Origin: Pseudofabraea citricarpa
Taxonomy: Eukaryota > Ascomycota > Leotiomycetes > Helotiales > Dermateaceae
DNA length: 64,000 nt
Assembly: GCA_029641185.1 (NCBI GenBank)
Contig: JAPWGK010000012.1
Span: 1,116,001-1,180,000, forward strand
Direction: 5' to 3'
Shown: piece by piece, positions 11,453 through 23,253 of the stretch
Layout: each line of letters starts with the position of its first letter
Position numbering within the stretch: position 1 is the stretch's first letter
Position numbers and translations under genes: made by a program
Notes under the pieces: model-generated
Told to the model about the DNA's origin: nothing
The model's database searches: none
The model's input: the letters and a program-made list of their open reading frames with translations, nothing else

Positions 11453-12542
11453 GTTACGAATCTGATTTCACATTTGATTTCTCATTCTGGCGGCGGTACC
11501 ATTGCATCTGTTTATTTTCAGCATTCGGGAACTTTGCATAGGGACTGGGGGTTAAGACAAACCAAACCGGCGTTCACGTTTGCGAGAGTTGTTTTGTGAT
11601 TTTTTCCATTTTCCATTTACCAGTACCAAGCGAGAGCCGAGAGGGGAGAGACGCTGCGTGTTTGTTCTTGATTGTCTTCGGGAAAGCTGGATTATTTCAC
11701 GGATTGTTTTTCAAGATATCCCCTGCTTTCTGCTCTCTTGCTCTTTCTTGTGTCTATCTATCTACCACTGAGAAACGAAACGAAGCCGAATCAAACTGCG
11801 CCTTGACTTTTTCATCCAGTATGGTGCGCTCGCATCTTGTTTGTTTCGCCTGCCTTGCCGCAACACGTACCAAAATCTTGCACCGTATTGCGTGGCGCCT
11901 TCTCTCGATTCCTTTCTCTGTTTTCTCTTCTCTTCAGCACTTTGTTCTTGTACTTAGATAAAAATCCCAAGCGATGCAAAGACGCAAACGCACATACCAA
12001 ATGATACCAAGTTTTCTAAAGATACTCCACTCGTCCACTGCCTCCCTCCCGCGTCTTGGTCTATAATCTAGGTGAAATATTTCATGTGATGTGCTGTGAG
12101 AATATATACCTAGGTATATATGATTGGGCATGAGACCCATCTTCAGTACTTAAAACATTGATTACTTGCAAGGGTAAACTTCTCACATCACCATCGAGGT
12201 AAGTAGCGGGCGATTATACTTGGTATAGTGGTGATATTCCTTTCTCCCTCTCCATCCCTTTTATTCCCGGCTTTATCTTCTAACAACATACTATGTTGTA
12301 GGTACAGCTAGTCTAGATAGGCGACTGAGATGCTGACTGTCCACCGATCTGATCTGATCTGATCTGATCCGATCCGACTTCTTTGCTTTTTCTTTTTTAT
12401 ACATACAAGATACAAGATATGCCTCCCCCGACGGCACACGAATCCAATTACATACATACAACCACAACTTGCTGTGGTGTTTCTACAGATGACGATAAGA
12501 GAAAGAGAGAAAGAGAGAAAGAGAAAGGGTTAGGCGAAATGT
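11453..12542. other. Convergent 3' region between DUF1996 gene and OXA1
   Basis: Both genes end toward this interval. It holds a TACCTAGGTA palindrome (12107-12116), a short (GATCT)n repeat at about 12347-12372 and an AGAGAA-type tract near 12500. Open frames around 11,580-11,960 have no protein family character. Confidence 0.5.
12347..12372. repeat. (GATCT)n short tandem repeat
   Basis: Four to five GATCT units running into GATCC units, in the 3' intergenic region of OXA1. Confidence 0.8.
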
Positions 12543-14077
12543 CTACTTGAGGCCTCGTCTAGCAGCTCTCTCCCTTCTCTTCTCGGCCTCTCTCTCCCAT
12601 CGCTCCTCGCGAATCTCCTTCTGCCTCTCATCCTCAAACTTCTTCGCTGCATCACGCACGCTCTTCTTTTGCCTTTGCTGGACCTTATCTCTGCCTGTGC
12701 CGGTGACGTCTTGAATGGCTTTGCGTGCTCCTTGGTACGTGCTCATGACTTCTCCAACGGCGCCCGTGTTCTGGCGGACCTCGACTGCTTCTACGGGGAT
12801 AGAGGGGCGGATGTTCAATTTGGGTTCTTTCGAGGCATCGTCCTTGGGGGGTGGCAGGGGCGTCATGTTGAAGAAGGCACGTACTTTCGGGTTGCGGAAT
12901 GCCATGGCTTGCAAGTAAGAGATGAAACCCGTTACGAAGAAGGAGAGTTGGAGTCCTGAAGGCAGGAAACTTGTGAATGCTAGCGTGATGGCGGGGATAC
13001 CGTACATCATGAGCTTTTGCCCTGAGGGTGTCAGGAGATTAACTCCAGTCTCGCCTCCTTTCTGAAGGGTGTGTTAAAGATCATTCTTGAGAGGGATTAG
13101 GGAGAGGATGGGTATACCTTAATGAGAACATGCAGCATGCCTGCAGTGACAACTGGGATGACATAAGTAGGATCTGGCAGAGTGAGGTTATGAAACCACA
13201 GAATACCACCGGTCTCCCACCCCGGAACTGGCAGATTTCCCATTGCTCTCATGAGCTTGAAGGTTCCGAATCCAATGAATGCCTGAACCATCGGAACCAT
13301 GCTCTTCCACATCTTGATGCCCGCACGCTTATGTATCAGCTGCAACTCTCTCCGCAACGCCATTGTCTTGGTAGGATCGCCCGCCTGTGATGCGAGCTTC
13401 ATCTTTTCATTGATCGGTTTGGTAATATGTTGAATAGCAGCCACCTTGGATGCGTTATCCGTAGAATCCATATAGGGTTTTAGGAGGGCAGCCCGCATCA
13501 GAAGTGCCGTCAAGATAATCGATGCCCACCATGGTGTTCCTGCAAGGACGTGGACGTGCTCTAATACCCATTCTACAAATGCCGTCGGTCCCCAGCCGTA
13601 GTCTAAGCCCATGGCTTTCAGGTATCCCAGATGCTCCGGTGCATCGCGCAAGAGCTCAAATGTGTTGATGTCTATGATCTGGTCGAAGGTACCAGGAGTT
13701 GTGGTAGAACTTGCAGCAGAACTTGCTACTGCTTCGGTGGGAGCTGCTGTTGCGGCGTTTGCGGCAGTCGTGGTGACAGCAGCGGGAGCTGTAGATGCGA
13801 ATCGCACAGCGGCAGCATTGCGTATTAAAATGGAAGACTGAGAGAATCGAGGAAGTGAGGAAATTCTGGGTATTGATGCGCCGCCGCTGAGGAGTGGACT
13901 GCTTCTAAAAGAGCCAGGCGATGAGGAGAACTGATTGGTATGAACATGAGCAATTGAGTACGAGCTTGGGGCGCAGGTGGTGCTTCAATTTACCTTGCGG
14001 GCTGTTAGTGATTCTATTCGCCGTCTGCCTGCACTTAAAGTCTGGCTCGAACATCGGAGGCCTCTGCTGGGTAACAT
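12543..14077 (-). CDS. OXA1: Mitochondrial inner-membrane insertase Oxa1
   Basis: Three exons on the minus strand: 14077-13994, 13930-13118 and 13061-12543, giving 471 residues. Oxa1 inserts mitochondrially encoded and some imported proteins (for example cytochrome oxidase and ATP synthase subunits) into the inner membrane from the matrix. The N-terminus (MLPSRGLRCSSQTLS, rich in Arg/Ser without acids) is a matrix presequence. The YidC/Oxa1 core is visible from about residue 145: 'TPWWASIILTALLMRAALLK', 'KMWKSMVPMVQAFIGFG', 'ITLAFTSFLPSGLQLSFFVT'. The C-terminal tail is very basic and coiled-coil-like (QRQKKSVRDAAKKF), as expected for the ribosome-binding tail. The tiny first exon was chosen because the large second exon has no in-frame ATG and the join is phase 0. 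MIM1 lies just upstream. Confidence 0.92.
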
Positions 14078-14531
14078 CTTGTCTCGCTGAGGGTATGTAG
14101 CTTGTCGCGTTCTGGAAACTTTTTGAGAGGTTGTCGTTATGCACGTGCATTAATTAAGTTATGCTAACTAGTGCATTTATGTCTATGAAGGGATGCGAGA
14201 GAGGTGACCAATGCCATTTCATGTATATAACATTTAGGATTGCCCCTGTAATATTTGACTGGATTTCATTAGATGCTCAGTGATATGACTGTAATGGTAA
14301 AATATCCGTAGCTCTGGGGTTTATACAATATATTCATTCAATGCCGCATCAGAGATGTAAGCTCCTCAAGTCCAGAGTTTTTCACCTCTCTTCCACTCTA
14401 AACCTCCCAATAATCCTTATGATGACTGTATAGATGCCATGTACATACAGGGTTTTTGATTTCTTTTTGGAAACATGCTGTAGAAACTCCGTTGCGCCAG
14501 TCTTATGAGTTTTCTTTATTCACCACCACCC
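14078..14531. other. Upstream region of OXA1 and 3' flank of MIM1
   Basis: A 454-bp AT-rich stretch holding the presumed OXA1 promoter, with no coding sequence seen. Confidence 0.5.
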
Positions 14532-15051
14532 TTACTCCATGCTTGTGAGATCCTCCAACTGTCCGTCCCTCCGTCTCTTCTCAAATGGATCTTCTCTAAC
14601 TTCGATTCCTGGGCCAACTGTTCTCGAGTTTCGTCCTAATGGGAAGACCTAAGATAATTATTAGCCACCCGTACAAACCTGATGATTACACTAGCCTCCC
14701 ATGCCCATAAAACCAAATGAGGAGCCCTCTCTCAATTTTACAAGCATGAGAAATCCTTCCAAGAAATAAACTCACCTTGGTACCTCCCCATCCTAACCTA
14801 AATGCAGCTTCGTGGGCAAAGAGCTCTCCAAATCCCAACATGAGTCCGTTAATGAATGGTAATAGTAGGTTGATCGCTGCACCTCTGAGAAGACCCCAGA
14901 CAGTAGGTGGTGTGTATAATATCATCGCAGGAGAGCTCGAAGAAGATGGAGGCGATGGGGACAGCTCATCGTTGCCGGAATACTGCTCGGAGTCGGATGG
15001 GATAGTCATTGACGATTCCGTCATCGGGTTGCGTGGTTCTTCGGAAGCCAT
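14532..15051 (-). CDS. MIM1: Mitochondrial outer-membrane import factor Mim1 (Tom13)
   Basis: Two exons, 15051-14776 and 14648-14532, giving 130 residues. Mim1 sits in the mitochondrial outer membrane and helps insert alpha-helical outer-membrane proteins and assemble the TOM complex. A Ser/Pro-rich N-terminus precedes one membrane segment at about residues 52-78 ('LLLPFINGLMLGFGELFAHE') with small residues spaced like the helix-packing Gly motif known for Mim1. The second exon supplies a polar tail ('VFPLGRNSRTVGPGIEVRED') ending in 'LEDLTSME'. The intron (GTGAGT...TTAG) is phase 0. Its start lies 315 bp from the divergent UBX gene, so they may share a promoter. Confidence 0.88.
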
Positions 15052-15366
15052 TGTGGGCTTTAAAATCAGGCTTTAAAATTGAAATAAGGAGCCACCGGTC
15101 GAGGGATTGAAAAGTAAGGTGGCAGAGAGAGGGTTGCTTGTTTGTTTGGGGTTGAAGCTATTCGAGAAGTTCCGTCGGCACTTCACTTTTGCGCCTGGGC
15201 GATGAGGCACCAATTGATAACCGCGAACAGTGACGTTTCTAAGCTGCCTTCGCGCGAGCGGTTCGCCTTTAGGTACCTTGAGCTTCAAATTGATTTACAC
15301 CACCTTTCATAGTTCTTTAACAGATCAACTCATCCACAAACCTCTTCTTCTCACCCCTACACAATC
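15052..15366. promoter_or_regulatory. Divergent promoter region, MIM1 / UBX gene
   Basis: Only 315 bp separate two start codons that point away from each other, so this interval must contain both 5' leaders and both core promoters. No specific element was recognised. Confidence 0.6.
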
Positions 15367-16767
15367 ATGGCGGACGAGAGCAACCATGACCAGCTCATCT
15401 CTGAGTTTTGTGATCTCACAGGCGCTTCTCCAGCAGACGTAAGTGACTTCACAAAGCTCTCTCTGCGCCCCTCTAGAGATCAATCTTCGCGCTAACTATT
15501 TGGTTTATCTATCTAGGCCCAGCAATTTCTAGCTGCAAATCGATGGGATCTATCTGGAGCAGCCGCCGAGTTCTACACATCTCAAGAGGAGGGCATTTCA
15601 ACCGCTCAAGAAGGCGTAGAAGACGATCCTCAAGAAACTGAAGCTTATACCGGACCACGAACTCTTGATGGCAGACCTGCGCCTCAATCTATCCCCTCTG
15701 TCGGATCAAGCTCGAGAGTTGCTGCCCCACCAAGAAGAGGGGTAGCTGGAATCCAAACTCTGGGTTCAATGGCTTCGGGCCCAAGTAGACGTGGTGCTCA
15801 CGGTCATGATGATGATGATGATTCTGATGATTCAGACTATGGCCAGGAAGGAGAACCGCGCGACTTGTTTGCTGGAGGAGAGAAATCTGGTCTCGCGGTC
15901 CAAGATCCCAACCAGAAGAGAAACGAGCAGCCCCGCAAGGTTGTTGAGGATATTCTCAAGAAGGCTAGAGCGTGCGTAACACACACTTGAATGAGCTATT
16001 AATCTGCTGACCTGTGAGATAGCAATGCCCCAAGAGCTGAAGAGCCAGCTGCTGCACCTTCTCGATTCCGTGGCAGCGGCCAAACCCTCGGTGGCGACGA
16101 CACTCCATCCCAAGTAATTCCAGACCCAAATGCAGCAACCTCTCAACAAGGTCCCATACAAACTCGTGTGCTTCATCTATGGGAGGATGGTTTCAGCATT
16201 GATGATGGTGAATTGCGCCGATTTGATGATCAGCAGAACGCTGCAGATCTCTATATGATCCGCCAAGGCCGCGCTCCTCTGCATCTAATGGGCGTCCGAA
16301 ATGATCAGCCTGTCGATGTCCAGCTTTACAAACACGAGGAAAAGTACAAGGCACCACCAAAGGTCTATAAACCATTTTCTGGTGGTGGCCACAGACTAGG
16401 AAGCCCAACCCCAGGAGGACCGTCTACCACGACCGCGCCAACTTCGAGTGCCCCAGCTGCATCATCTGTACCATCTGCATCATCCACTCCAGCTGCTCCA
16501 GAAGTTGAGATTGACTCTACCCAACCAACAATCAACCTTCGCATCCAAATGACTGATGGCTCACGTCTTCCAGCGCGGTTCAACGTTACACACACCATTG
16601 GTGATGTCTACGGGTTCATCGAGCGAGCCTTGCCTGGCAGCAATGGCCGCCCTTGGGTTCTTGCTACCACTTTCCCCAACAAGGAACACACGGATAAGAG
16701 CCTAGTATTGGGTGAAGTCGCCGAATTCAAGCGTGGTGGAACTGCAGTTCAGAAATGGAAGGATTGA
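15367..16767 (+). CDS. SHP1: Cdc48/p97 cofactor with UBA-SEP-UBX domains (Shp1/p47 type)
   Basis: Three exons, 15367-15438, 15517-15971 and 16023-16767, giving 423 residues. The domain order is that of p47/Shp1: a UBA-like N-terminus (residues 1-45, 'LISEFCDLTGASPADAQQFL' to 'WDLSGAAAEFY'), an acidic linker with an Asp run ('HDDDDDSDDSDYG'), a SEP domain from about 224 ('LHLWEDGFSIDDGELRRFDD') and a C-terminal UBX domain from about 340 containing the Cdc48-contacting FP loop ('TTFPNKEH'). Family members recruit the Cdc48/p97 ATPase to ubiquitinated substrates, membrane fusion and protein phosphatase 1 regulation. The intron phases close exactly. It is divergent from MIM1. Confidence 0.93.
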
Positions 16768-17282
16768 GTTTGTAGTAGATGAGATATTCCGAAGCAAGAA
16801 TTTCTACACATAAGGTATCGGATATTTGCATTATGGCGTTTCGGCAGAGTTGATGAATATCAGCCTCAGGCTTAGATGATTCAGAACTTACATAGGTAGA
16901 CAAGGCAAATCAAAAGTAGCTATTCTCCAGAATATTACGTGTAAAATTGTAAGAACTCGAGCTTCGCATAACTATAGGTACTTAACATCATATCTCAAAT
17001 AATCCAGGTCAAGTGACCGTCTAACTTCAATGACTAGAAGCATTGACCCACTGTTATATGTTGACTTCCCCCTTGGTTTTCTCTGAAACCTTTTAATCTG
17101 CAGGTAGTAAAACTGACTTCTATTGTACAAGTAACTGGAATTCATATCTTCGCCAGTGGTATTATCCGGTCACGCTTATGCCTGTTTACTGATTTCTGGT
17201 TATTAAGATGTAGCTCAATGACAGTTCAGCTCAGTTTCTATAACACTTGACTATTCTACACTCGAAAAATGCTATTCTCTGA
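16768..17282. other. Convergent 3' interval
   Basis: AT-rich sequence between two converging genes, with no coding sequence or repeat of note. Confidence 0.5.
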
Positions 17283-18263
17283 TCAACGACAGCAAAACCA
17301 CGAAACAAAAAATGCCTTTAGCTTTTCCAGCTTCTTCGGCTTGAGAGGAGTCCAAACACCCTTCTTAACATCATTTTTGATATTACCTATAGCCGTAATA
17401 CCAGCTACTCCCCAACCCAGTGTTTGATCCAACCACAATTGCTCGTCATCGGTTGATTCTCTCCCAAGCCAACTATTCCGGTAAGGAAAACGACGCCAAT
17501 CTCTAATCACAGGGTGATGTACATCAAAAAGCATGAAGAACCAGTAACAGAGATGTGCAAATTTCACCTCCTTCGTAACCCCGAACCCGCGATAAAGCAT
17601 CTTGTACAATCTCCTGTTGTCATCCATGTAGCGCCGTCGTTTAGTCGCGTAGGGATCTGGTATGTTCGTATACCTCCAGATCTCTTTACGAAGCGACACT
17701 GTAATAGGGAGGTGCATGTTCTGAATGTCGATATCTTCGGCGTGCACTAGTGGGGAGTAGAAACTGATCTTTACCCAGACCCAGAACTCGAATGCGTAGC
17801 CATCTTCGATCCAGAAATCCTTGCGGTCAGGCTGCTCCTCTTTCGGTAACTCGATCAGCTGTAATGCGAGTTTCAAAGCAAGAGGATTGAAAAACCCTCC
17901 CACATAGCGGATGTTAGTGCTGCCGGTCGAGAAGAGCACACGTGGTACGAGATCCAGGAGTAACACAAGTCCAAGTGCTTGCTTCGGAAACTCGGGTGAG
18001 CTGGCAGATGGCAACAGGGCCGTGAATTCCAGCTTGAGAAGCTCCTCCAGCCCAAGTTGTGACAATCTTTCTAATGCGGAATAGCATAAGGGGTAGAGAT
18101 ATCTCCCGACGTTGGGCTTATTATTTACCATCAACTCGGCCATGGCCCTGGTAGAGATGCTGGACTTCTTTGAGATGGGGAAGGATTTCTCTACCACGGC
18201 ATCGAGGAGCTCTGGTGTTATGATCCGAAAGAGCTCCTTTCTGACTTGCAACAGCGATGTCAT
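17283..18263 (-). CDS. DUF924-like protein
   Basis: A single exon encoding 326 residues. The central part ('LGLVLLLDLVPRVLF' ... 'FFNPLALKLALQLIELPKEE' ... 'SFYSPLVHAEDIDIQN') resembles the DUF924 fold, an all-alpha family known from bacteria and expanded in fungi, whose biochemical role is not established. The C-terminal part is basic and ends with a short Trp/Cys-containing tail (FFVSWFCCR). No signal peptide is seen, so a cytosolic location is likely. Assignment rests on the hydrophobic 'LLLDxxPR' motif and the spacing of the following helices. Confidence 0.7.
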   Translation of the reverse strand: MTSLLQVRKELFRIITPELLDAVVEKSFPISKKSSISTRAMAELMVNNKPNVGRYLYPLCYSALERLSQLGLEELLKLEFTALLPSASSPEFPKQALGLVLLLDLVPRVLFSTGSTNIRYVGGFFNPLALKLALQLIELPKEEQPDRKDFWIEDGYAFEFWVWVKISFYSPLVHAEDIDIQNMHLPITVSLRKEIWRYTNIPDPYATKRRRYMDDNRRLYKMLYRGFGVTKEVKFAHLCYWFFMLFDVHHPVIRDWRRFPYRNSWLGRESTDDEQLWLDQTLGWGVAGITAIGNIKNDVKKGVWTPLKPKKLEKLKAFFVSWFCCR

Positions 18264-20460
18264 TCTTTTTGAATTTTCGCGGGCAACAAATGGATCTTTT
18301 GGAAGCGCCCATAAGGCAATGTCGGATGTTATGTTCTAGAATGTGTACCTTTCTTGTATATGAAATGCTGCAAATGCTGTTTGTGTTACGCCGCTTACTT
18401 ATTATGCTCCCGCGCGGTTCATCTGCTAAAACAGTCGAGTACACGTTTTACACTCTTAAATAAAACGGTATTGGAATCCCAGGTCCTTTTTGACCATAGT
18501 GCTTACTTGCGGGTTTTAAGTGCAGATCTAGCACAAATAAGTGCCACTCCGTTCCAAATGCCATCAAGGTAATTTCACGAAGAATAAGTTGGAATCTTAA
18601 GTAGATCTGCGCTGGTGTGATATAGATGAATTTTTTGGGCTTGAGAATAATGAAGTATTGTAAGTTTAAGTATTACCGTAAAAATATAGCGACTAACAAT
18701 ATACATGTTGTATTTGACGTCGCAAAAGCTCGAGGTGATGTCGGTGTCACGAGGGTGTTTGTGTACGGACCGGATTATTATTCACCCTGCCCATATCTAA
18801 CCTCTACATTCCTGAACCACGCGACGCGTTGTTTCTAAGTATAGGTATGTAGCCTGAAAAGATCATCTCCTCCCTTCGTAAAGACAGTGTCATTGCATAT
18901 CGCAAAAGGTATTTGAGGACTTGATCTGATGTCGACAAGTCTTCAATTCATAAGTGGTCCTCTTTGGCAAACGAGTTCCCAACTCCTTGTCATCTGCGTC
19001 AACATTCGAACCCCTTATCTTGGTAGAAACACTCTTTTCTTCCATCACTGTTACAATACACTAGTCGGTTCAGATCATGATATAGGGGCTCCCGGATGCA
19101 ATTCTTTGGGTTGAGTAAGCATCATTAGAGTGGTGCGAGATTTGGATTAGTGTTTCGGGCCCATTTGACTATTCCGGCAAGCTGGACACAGATGTTAGCA
19201 GTTTCTGTTCAAAACACGGTATCACTAGCAGTAATGAAAGTTACAAGGCTCAATTGACAAAGCTGTTGGATAAACCAGACTTGTTAAGCTGACCAAGTTG
19301 CATGTGTCTATTAAATTTCGTACCTTTTCATCAAATTCTCATCTTCATTGTTTGTTCTAGGTATACTGACGGAGGCTGGGAATACTTCCCTTGCTTCCTT
19401 CCTGCTGGTAGCCATCCAAAAGTAGAGGCTGTAGTTATAAACTCCCTCAGAAATTCTCAAAATGGCTGGAGACTTGGAAGTTCCTCGGTATCTATGCGTC
19501 TGCGTGTGTTCGGACACGAGGCCTTGAGACATATCCAAGATGTACTAGTATGTCCTAGGGTTTGGCTTACGGCAATTACTGTTCATGTTATCATATCATA
19601 AGTCATGAGGTTGCTGATCACCGAAACTCAGGGTAGACAATAAACAACTGGACAGTATACCACGTGTACTTTCTTGGTATTGACTGGACAAAGAAACTAT
19701 TGTCAATTTTGCTTCGGGGCCTCTTCAAGTGAAGTGATTGGCCAGAGCCTGTGGGAAAGTATGGCGCATTCGCATAAACAGAAAGGCGGATTGACTGACA
19801 ACAGGAAACAAGTCGACAACAGCTTGTAAGTTGACAACAGCTTGTAAGTTGACAACAGCATGGAAATAACCACTAAATCTACCTAGGTGAGAGCGGATTT
19901 CCCTGAAAACCGGCAAGTATTTTCCCTTGTGTTTAGAAGATGATAAAGGTTCACGACAGCAACTCCTCACATGGCTTGTCAGTTACGTTCGTCTGCGCCG
20001 GTTGTATCGGCAGCGGTGGAGAGAAGTCCCGCTTTGGCGAGCTGGAGGTTCTTTAAATAGTTGATAGGGAGGTAAGGAGGCAGGAAGAAGAACAAAATTC
20101 CCTAAGAAGAAAAGAAGAAGAAAAATAAGTACCACCCTCACAGCGCATAGTGAATTATCTTCCTATCATTCCCAAACAATTACCACAGGAGAAAATGCAC
20201 GTTTTCGGTGGCTGGGAGCTGTTGCATATTTGTATAAAGTCTAAATCTTATAATGGTAATCTCCTATCCAAACCTTGGATTGTGTGCCTTCGCCCAGTAC
20301 ATATTTCGGCAAACCTTAAACTGAGAATCTTCCTGTCGCTAAAGTAAAGACACCCTGACATACTGGAAGTACTTAAATGATTGAAAGAGCCTACTTTGGT
20401 ACCTTCAGCAACGCGTTCTTGTTTTCGTTTACTTACTTCCTTCGTTCCAAAACTTCCAAG
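18264..20460. other. Intergenic region, no gene recognised
   Basis: About 2.2 kb with stops in all frames. Short frames at 18626-18838 and 19302-19601 show no family features. A small 18-bp tandem repeat is at 19815-19859. The last 400 bp are the presumed promoter of the secreted protein gene. Confidence 0.5.
19815..19859. repeat. 18-bp tandem repeat, about 2.5 copies
   Basis: The unit GACAACAGCTTGTAAGTT occurs twice and is followed by a partial third copy. Confidence 0.85.
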
Positions 20461-21474
20461 ATGAAGTTCTCACTCCTTTTGAGCCTTTCCTTGTTCTCGG
20501 TACAGTCTTTATCGCTTAACGCTCCTCTGGCTGAACGACAGGTTGTCTGCTCTCAAAGCCAGGATCAGCCAATCCTCAAGTTATATATCTCTACCACTCT
20601 CGTTACATACCCAGTCTTCATCAACACGTATATTTCTGCAAACACAATTATCAATATCAATGGCGGTGTCACTATCAACATCAACAATGCACCTACACAA
20701 TTGAGTACAATTGTAAATGCGACATCCACTTCCACAGTGACTTCCACAGTCACCTCTTTCGTGGGAATGTGAGTTTTCTCTTCCATATTCGGTCTAAGGT
20801 CGTCGAACTAATCAAGTTCCAGTACAACTACTGCAGTTGAGGTTGCAACACCCACGCCATTCTTGCTCACTATTCGGACTGCAGGCTCCAGAAAACGTCA
20901 AGTCTCTGGCTCCTTTATTGGAGCCAATGGCGAGATCACTGATGATTGTACTGCAGCATCAGCATTCACATTGCAATCTGGCCAATTACTGAGCAACGGC
21001 AATGTTATTTCCACCAACCCCAACACTACTCGTATGGCATTCGGAGCCTCGGGATCTGTGGGTAGCGTGACCACTACATTTCAATCATCTGGTACCTCTC
21101 TTACGTGGTTGAATGAGTTGTTCTCTGGAGGAGAAGCAACCTTCTGTCTTCTTGGAAGTGTGTTAGAGGTTATCTTCCGCGGTGGTATTCCAGTTGGATG
21201 CGATCCCCAACTCCTCGATACTGTTCCTGCTTCAGCTTGCTTTGGTCAACCAACTACTACATTAGTCAACACCACAACAGTGACCAGTACCATTACCACA
21301 CGCTTGAACTCAACAAGCGCCACAAGTACTATTACTTTATCGTCAGTCACGCCATTACCTCTCGGCAATGCTACCATTTCTTCGGCAACAGCTCTCAGCA
21401 ACACTGCCTTAGCATCGGCTACAGCCACAGGTCTCAAGTGCAAAAAGAGGTCTCTGAGAAGGCGCAACTACTAG
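20461..21474 (+). CDS. Secreted Ser/Thr-rich protein (DUF7908-like)
   Basis: Two exons, 20461-20768 and 20823-21474, giving 319 residues. The protein starts with a signal peptide ('MKFSLLLSLSLFSVQSLS'). Part one contains 'TININGGVTININNAPTQ' and a Thr/Ser/Val run. Part two holds a globular section ('FIGANGEITDDCTAASAF', 'TRMAFGASGSVGS', 'EATFCLLGSVLEVIFRG') with conserved-looking cysteines, then a Thr/Ser-rich C-terminus ending in a basic tail (KCKKRSLRRRNY). This architecture matches a fungal extracellular family that I associate with DUF7908. The function is unknown. The intron starts GTGAGT and the join is phase 2. Confidence 0.75.
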
Positions 21475-22066
21475 ATACCCCGTATTTATCTTTTTGATTG
21501 GTTCTGGGCCTTTTTCTTTATCTTGAGGTGTTTCAGGGTCAAGCTTGGGCTGATTAATTCAATCGCGGACCCAGCTTAACTTATGTATATTATACCCCAG
21601 TACTTAACTTTCGAGTATCTCTTAAACTAAAATCCAAGTGGCATTGTGTGAGTCAAATTCTCGACAAATTTCAGTTGCATGTGATCTTTGTGAAATAATC
21701 CTGGCTGGTTTTATTTAGCCTTTGCACATGTGGCTATATTAAAAACTGAGCATTACCAACTCCTGCTTTGATGCCAAAGTGTCTGGGGGGGTTTCATTCG
21801 CTGCAGCCTCCCAGCTCGTCGTTTGAGCTCGCATATTCCTCATGGTTCCGCACAAAGCGATGCTGCATAACTAGCCTAGAAAGTAATAGTTAATTCTATA
21901 TTGCACTGGAGTTTTTCCCTGGTTTCTTTGTTTGTAGTATATATCTAAAGGCGTTACCTCTTCCTGTGGTTGGCTCTTGAATCTCATCACTTTACAGCTC
22001 CACACTCAAGACTCTCCATCTCAAGAAATTACAGCTGACAAGCTCTCCATCCCAAACACCAATAAA
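21475..22066. other. Upstream region of module gene A
   Basis: A 592-bp interval with no coding sequence seen. It ends in a CA/TC-rich leader just before the start of gene A. Confidence 0.5.
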
Positions 22067-22823
22067 ATGGATACACCATCTTCATCCACAGACCAAGGAG
22101 CACAAAAAGAACCCGTGGTCTATGATCCCTCTACACCTTCAGGACAAAAAGTCGGTGCTATCCTTGTCGTGAAAAGAACACCATCAGTGGTGTTAGCCAA
22201 AACCTCAGACAAAGTATCCCCTGGAGTCTTCGTGAAGGTTGAGGAGTTTCGCGACGAAGACATGGTGGTAGTGATCGACTTGCGAAATGGTGCGAAGGTC
22301 TCAACCTACTGGGAGATATTCTTTCCCGTGCCGCTGGGCGGCAGTTGCTCTTGTACGGTAGCAGACTGCCGATGCATTTATTATCGAGAGGGCAATATGT
22401 CGGTATGGTCTTCCACGCCTTCCCATCTTCTTTTGCCTAATTTGCTTTGCTGATAATCTATAGATCGCGCCCCGGGCCCGATTCGATCAACTGATAGCAC
22501 AACTTCATCTATTGGAACTGTACCCATTGAAAGCCCAAGCCACGGGTGCCATCCTTCCAATAAGACAGAAGCCATACTGCCCGCCAGGAAGCAAACCACT
22601 GCACACGGAAATCGGTGATCTTGCCGCAATTCTCGAACATCATTTGGATGGATGGTGCACAGTGCAGAACCATAGGACATTGGAGATCGGAAGGTTGAGA
22701 TGGGTCGCTTTCAGACCATGTAGTACACGCGAGATGTGCGGATGTCACAAAGCGAAGTGCTTCTGTGAGTATGAGGATTTTGCTAGGAGCTTGGCATATT
22801 GTGGCAAGGGCAACTTCGACTAA
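22067..22823 (+). CDS. Module gene A: two-module CxC...CxC protein, unknown family
   Basis: Two exons, 22067-22402 and 22464-22823, giving 231 residues. Exon 1 encodes module A1: 'DPSTPSGQKVGAILVVKR', a variable loop, 'VFVKVEEF', 'DLRNGAK', 'WEIFFPVP', and Cys pairs CSC-x4-CRC. Exon 2 encodes the more divergent A2: 'ATGAILPIRQKP', 'EIGDLAAIL', 'WVAFRP', CGC-x4-CFC. A2 has lost the DP and NLRTG parts but keeps all four cysteines. No signal peptide or membrane segment is seen, so an intracellular protein is likely and metal binding by the four Cys is plausible. It is followed on the same strand by paralogues B and C. The start ATG was chosen over an upstream non-ATG extension. The function is unknown. 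Confidence 0.72.
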
Positions 22824-23253
22824 ACACAAGATTCTTGTTGGTGGCTTCCTGCATGGGCGAAAAAGCAGTGGGGGTTTTTGAACATGTAAGATAGTAGAAT
22901 CTGGGTGGCATGTTTGTTTTGGAAGATCATTTTTGGATGGCATAGAGTTGTCGCAAAGCTACATCGCTATGGATCAACATTAGATGGGTAGGTAGGCTGA
23001 GGAATAAGCAAGTTGTGCATAGAAAACTTTTGATTTCTTTCAATAGACTGAAGAAATACGAGGAAACATTTGGATTCATGCTTTCATCCAGGCGGACGTT
23101 CCTTCCCGGACTAAATCTGCGTGCTACCACTCACTCCTACTTAATCGACTTCGGCCTTGTTGAGTTCCTGCAACATTGTTTCCCGCCTTTCTTTCTTCAA
23201 TCATCTGATAACTACAGACGAAAGTCTTTATCATATTCTATTAGTGGAACAAA
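22824..23253. other. Intergenic between module genes A and B
   Basis: A 430-bp interval with no coding sequence seen. It serves as the 3' flank of A and the promoter of B. Confidence 0.5.
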
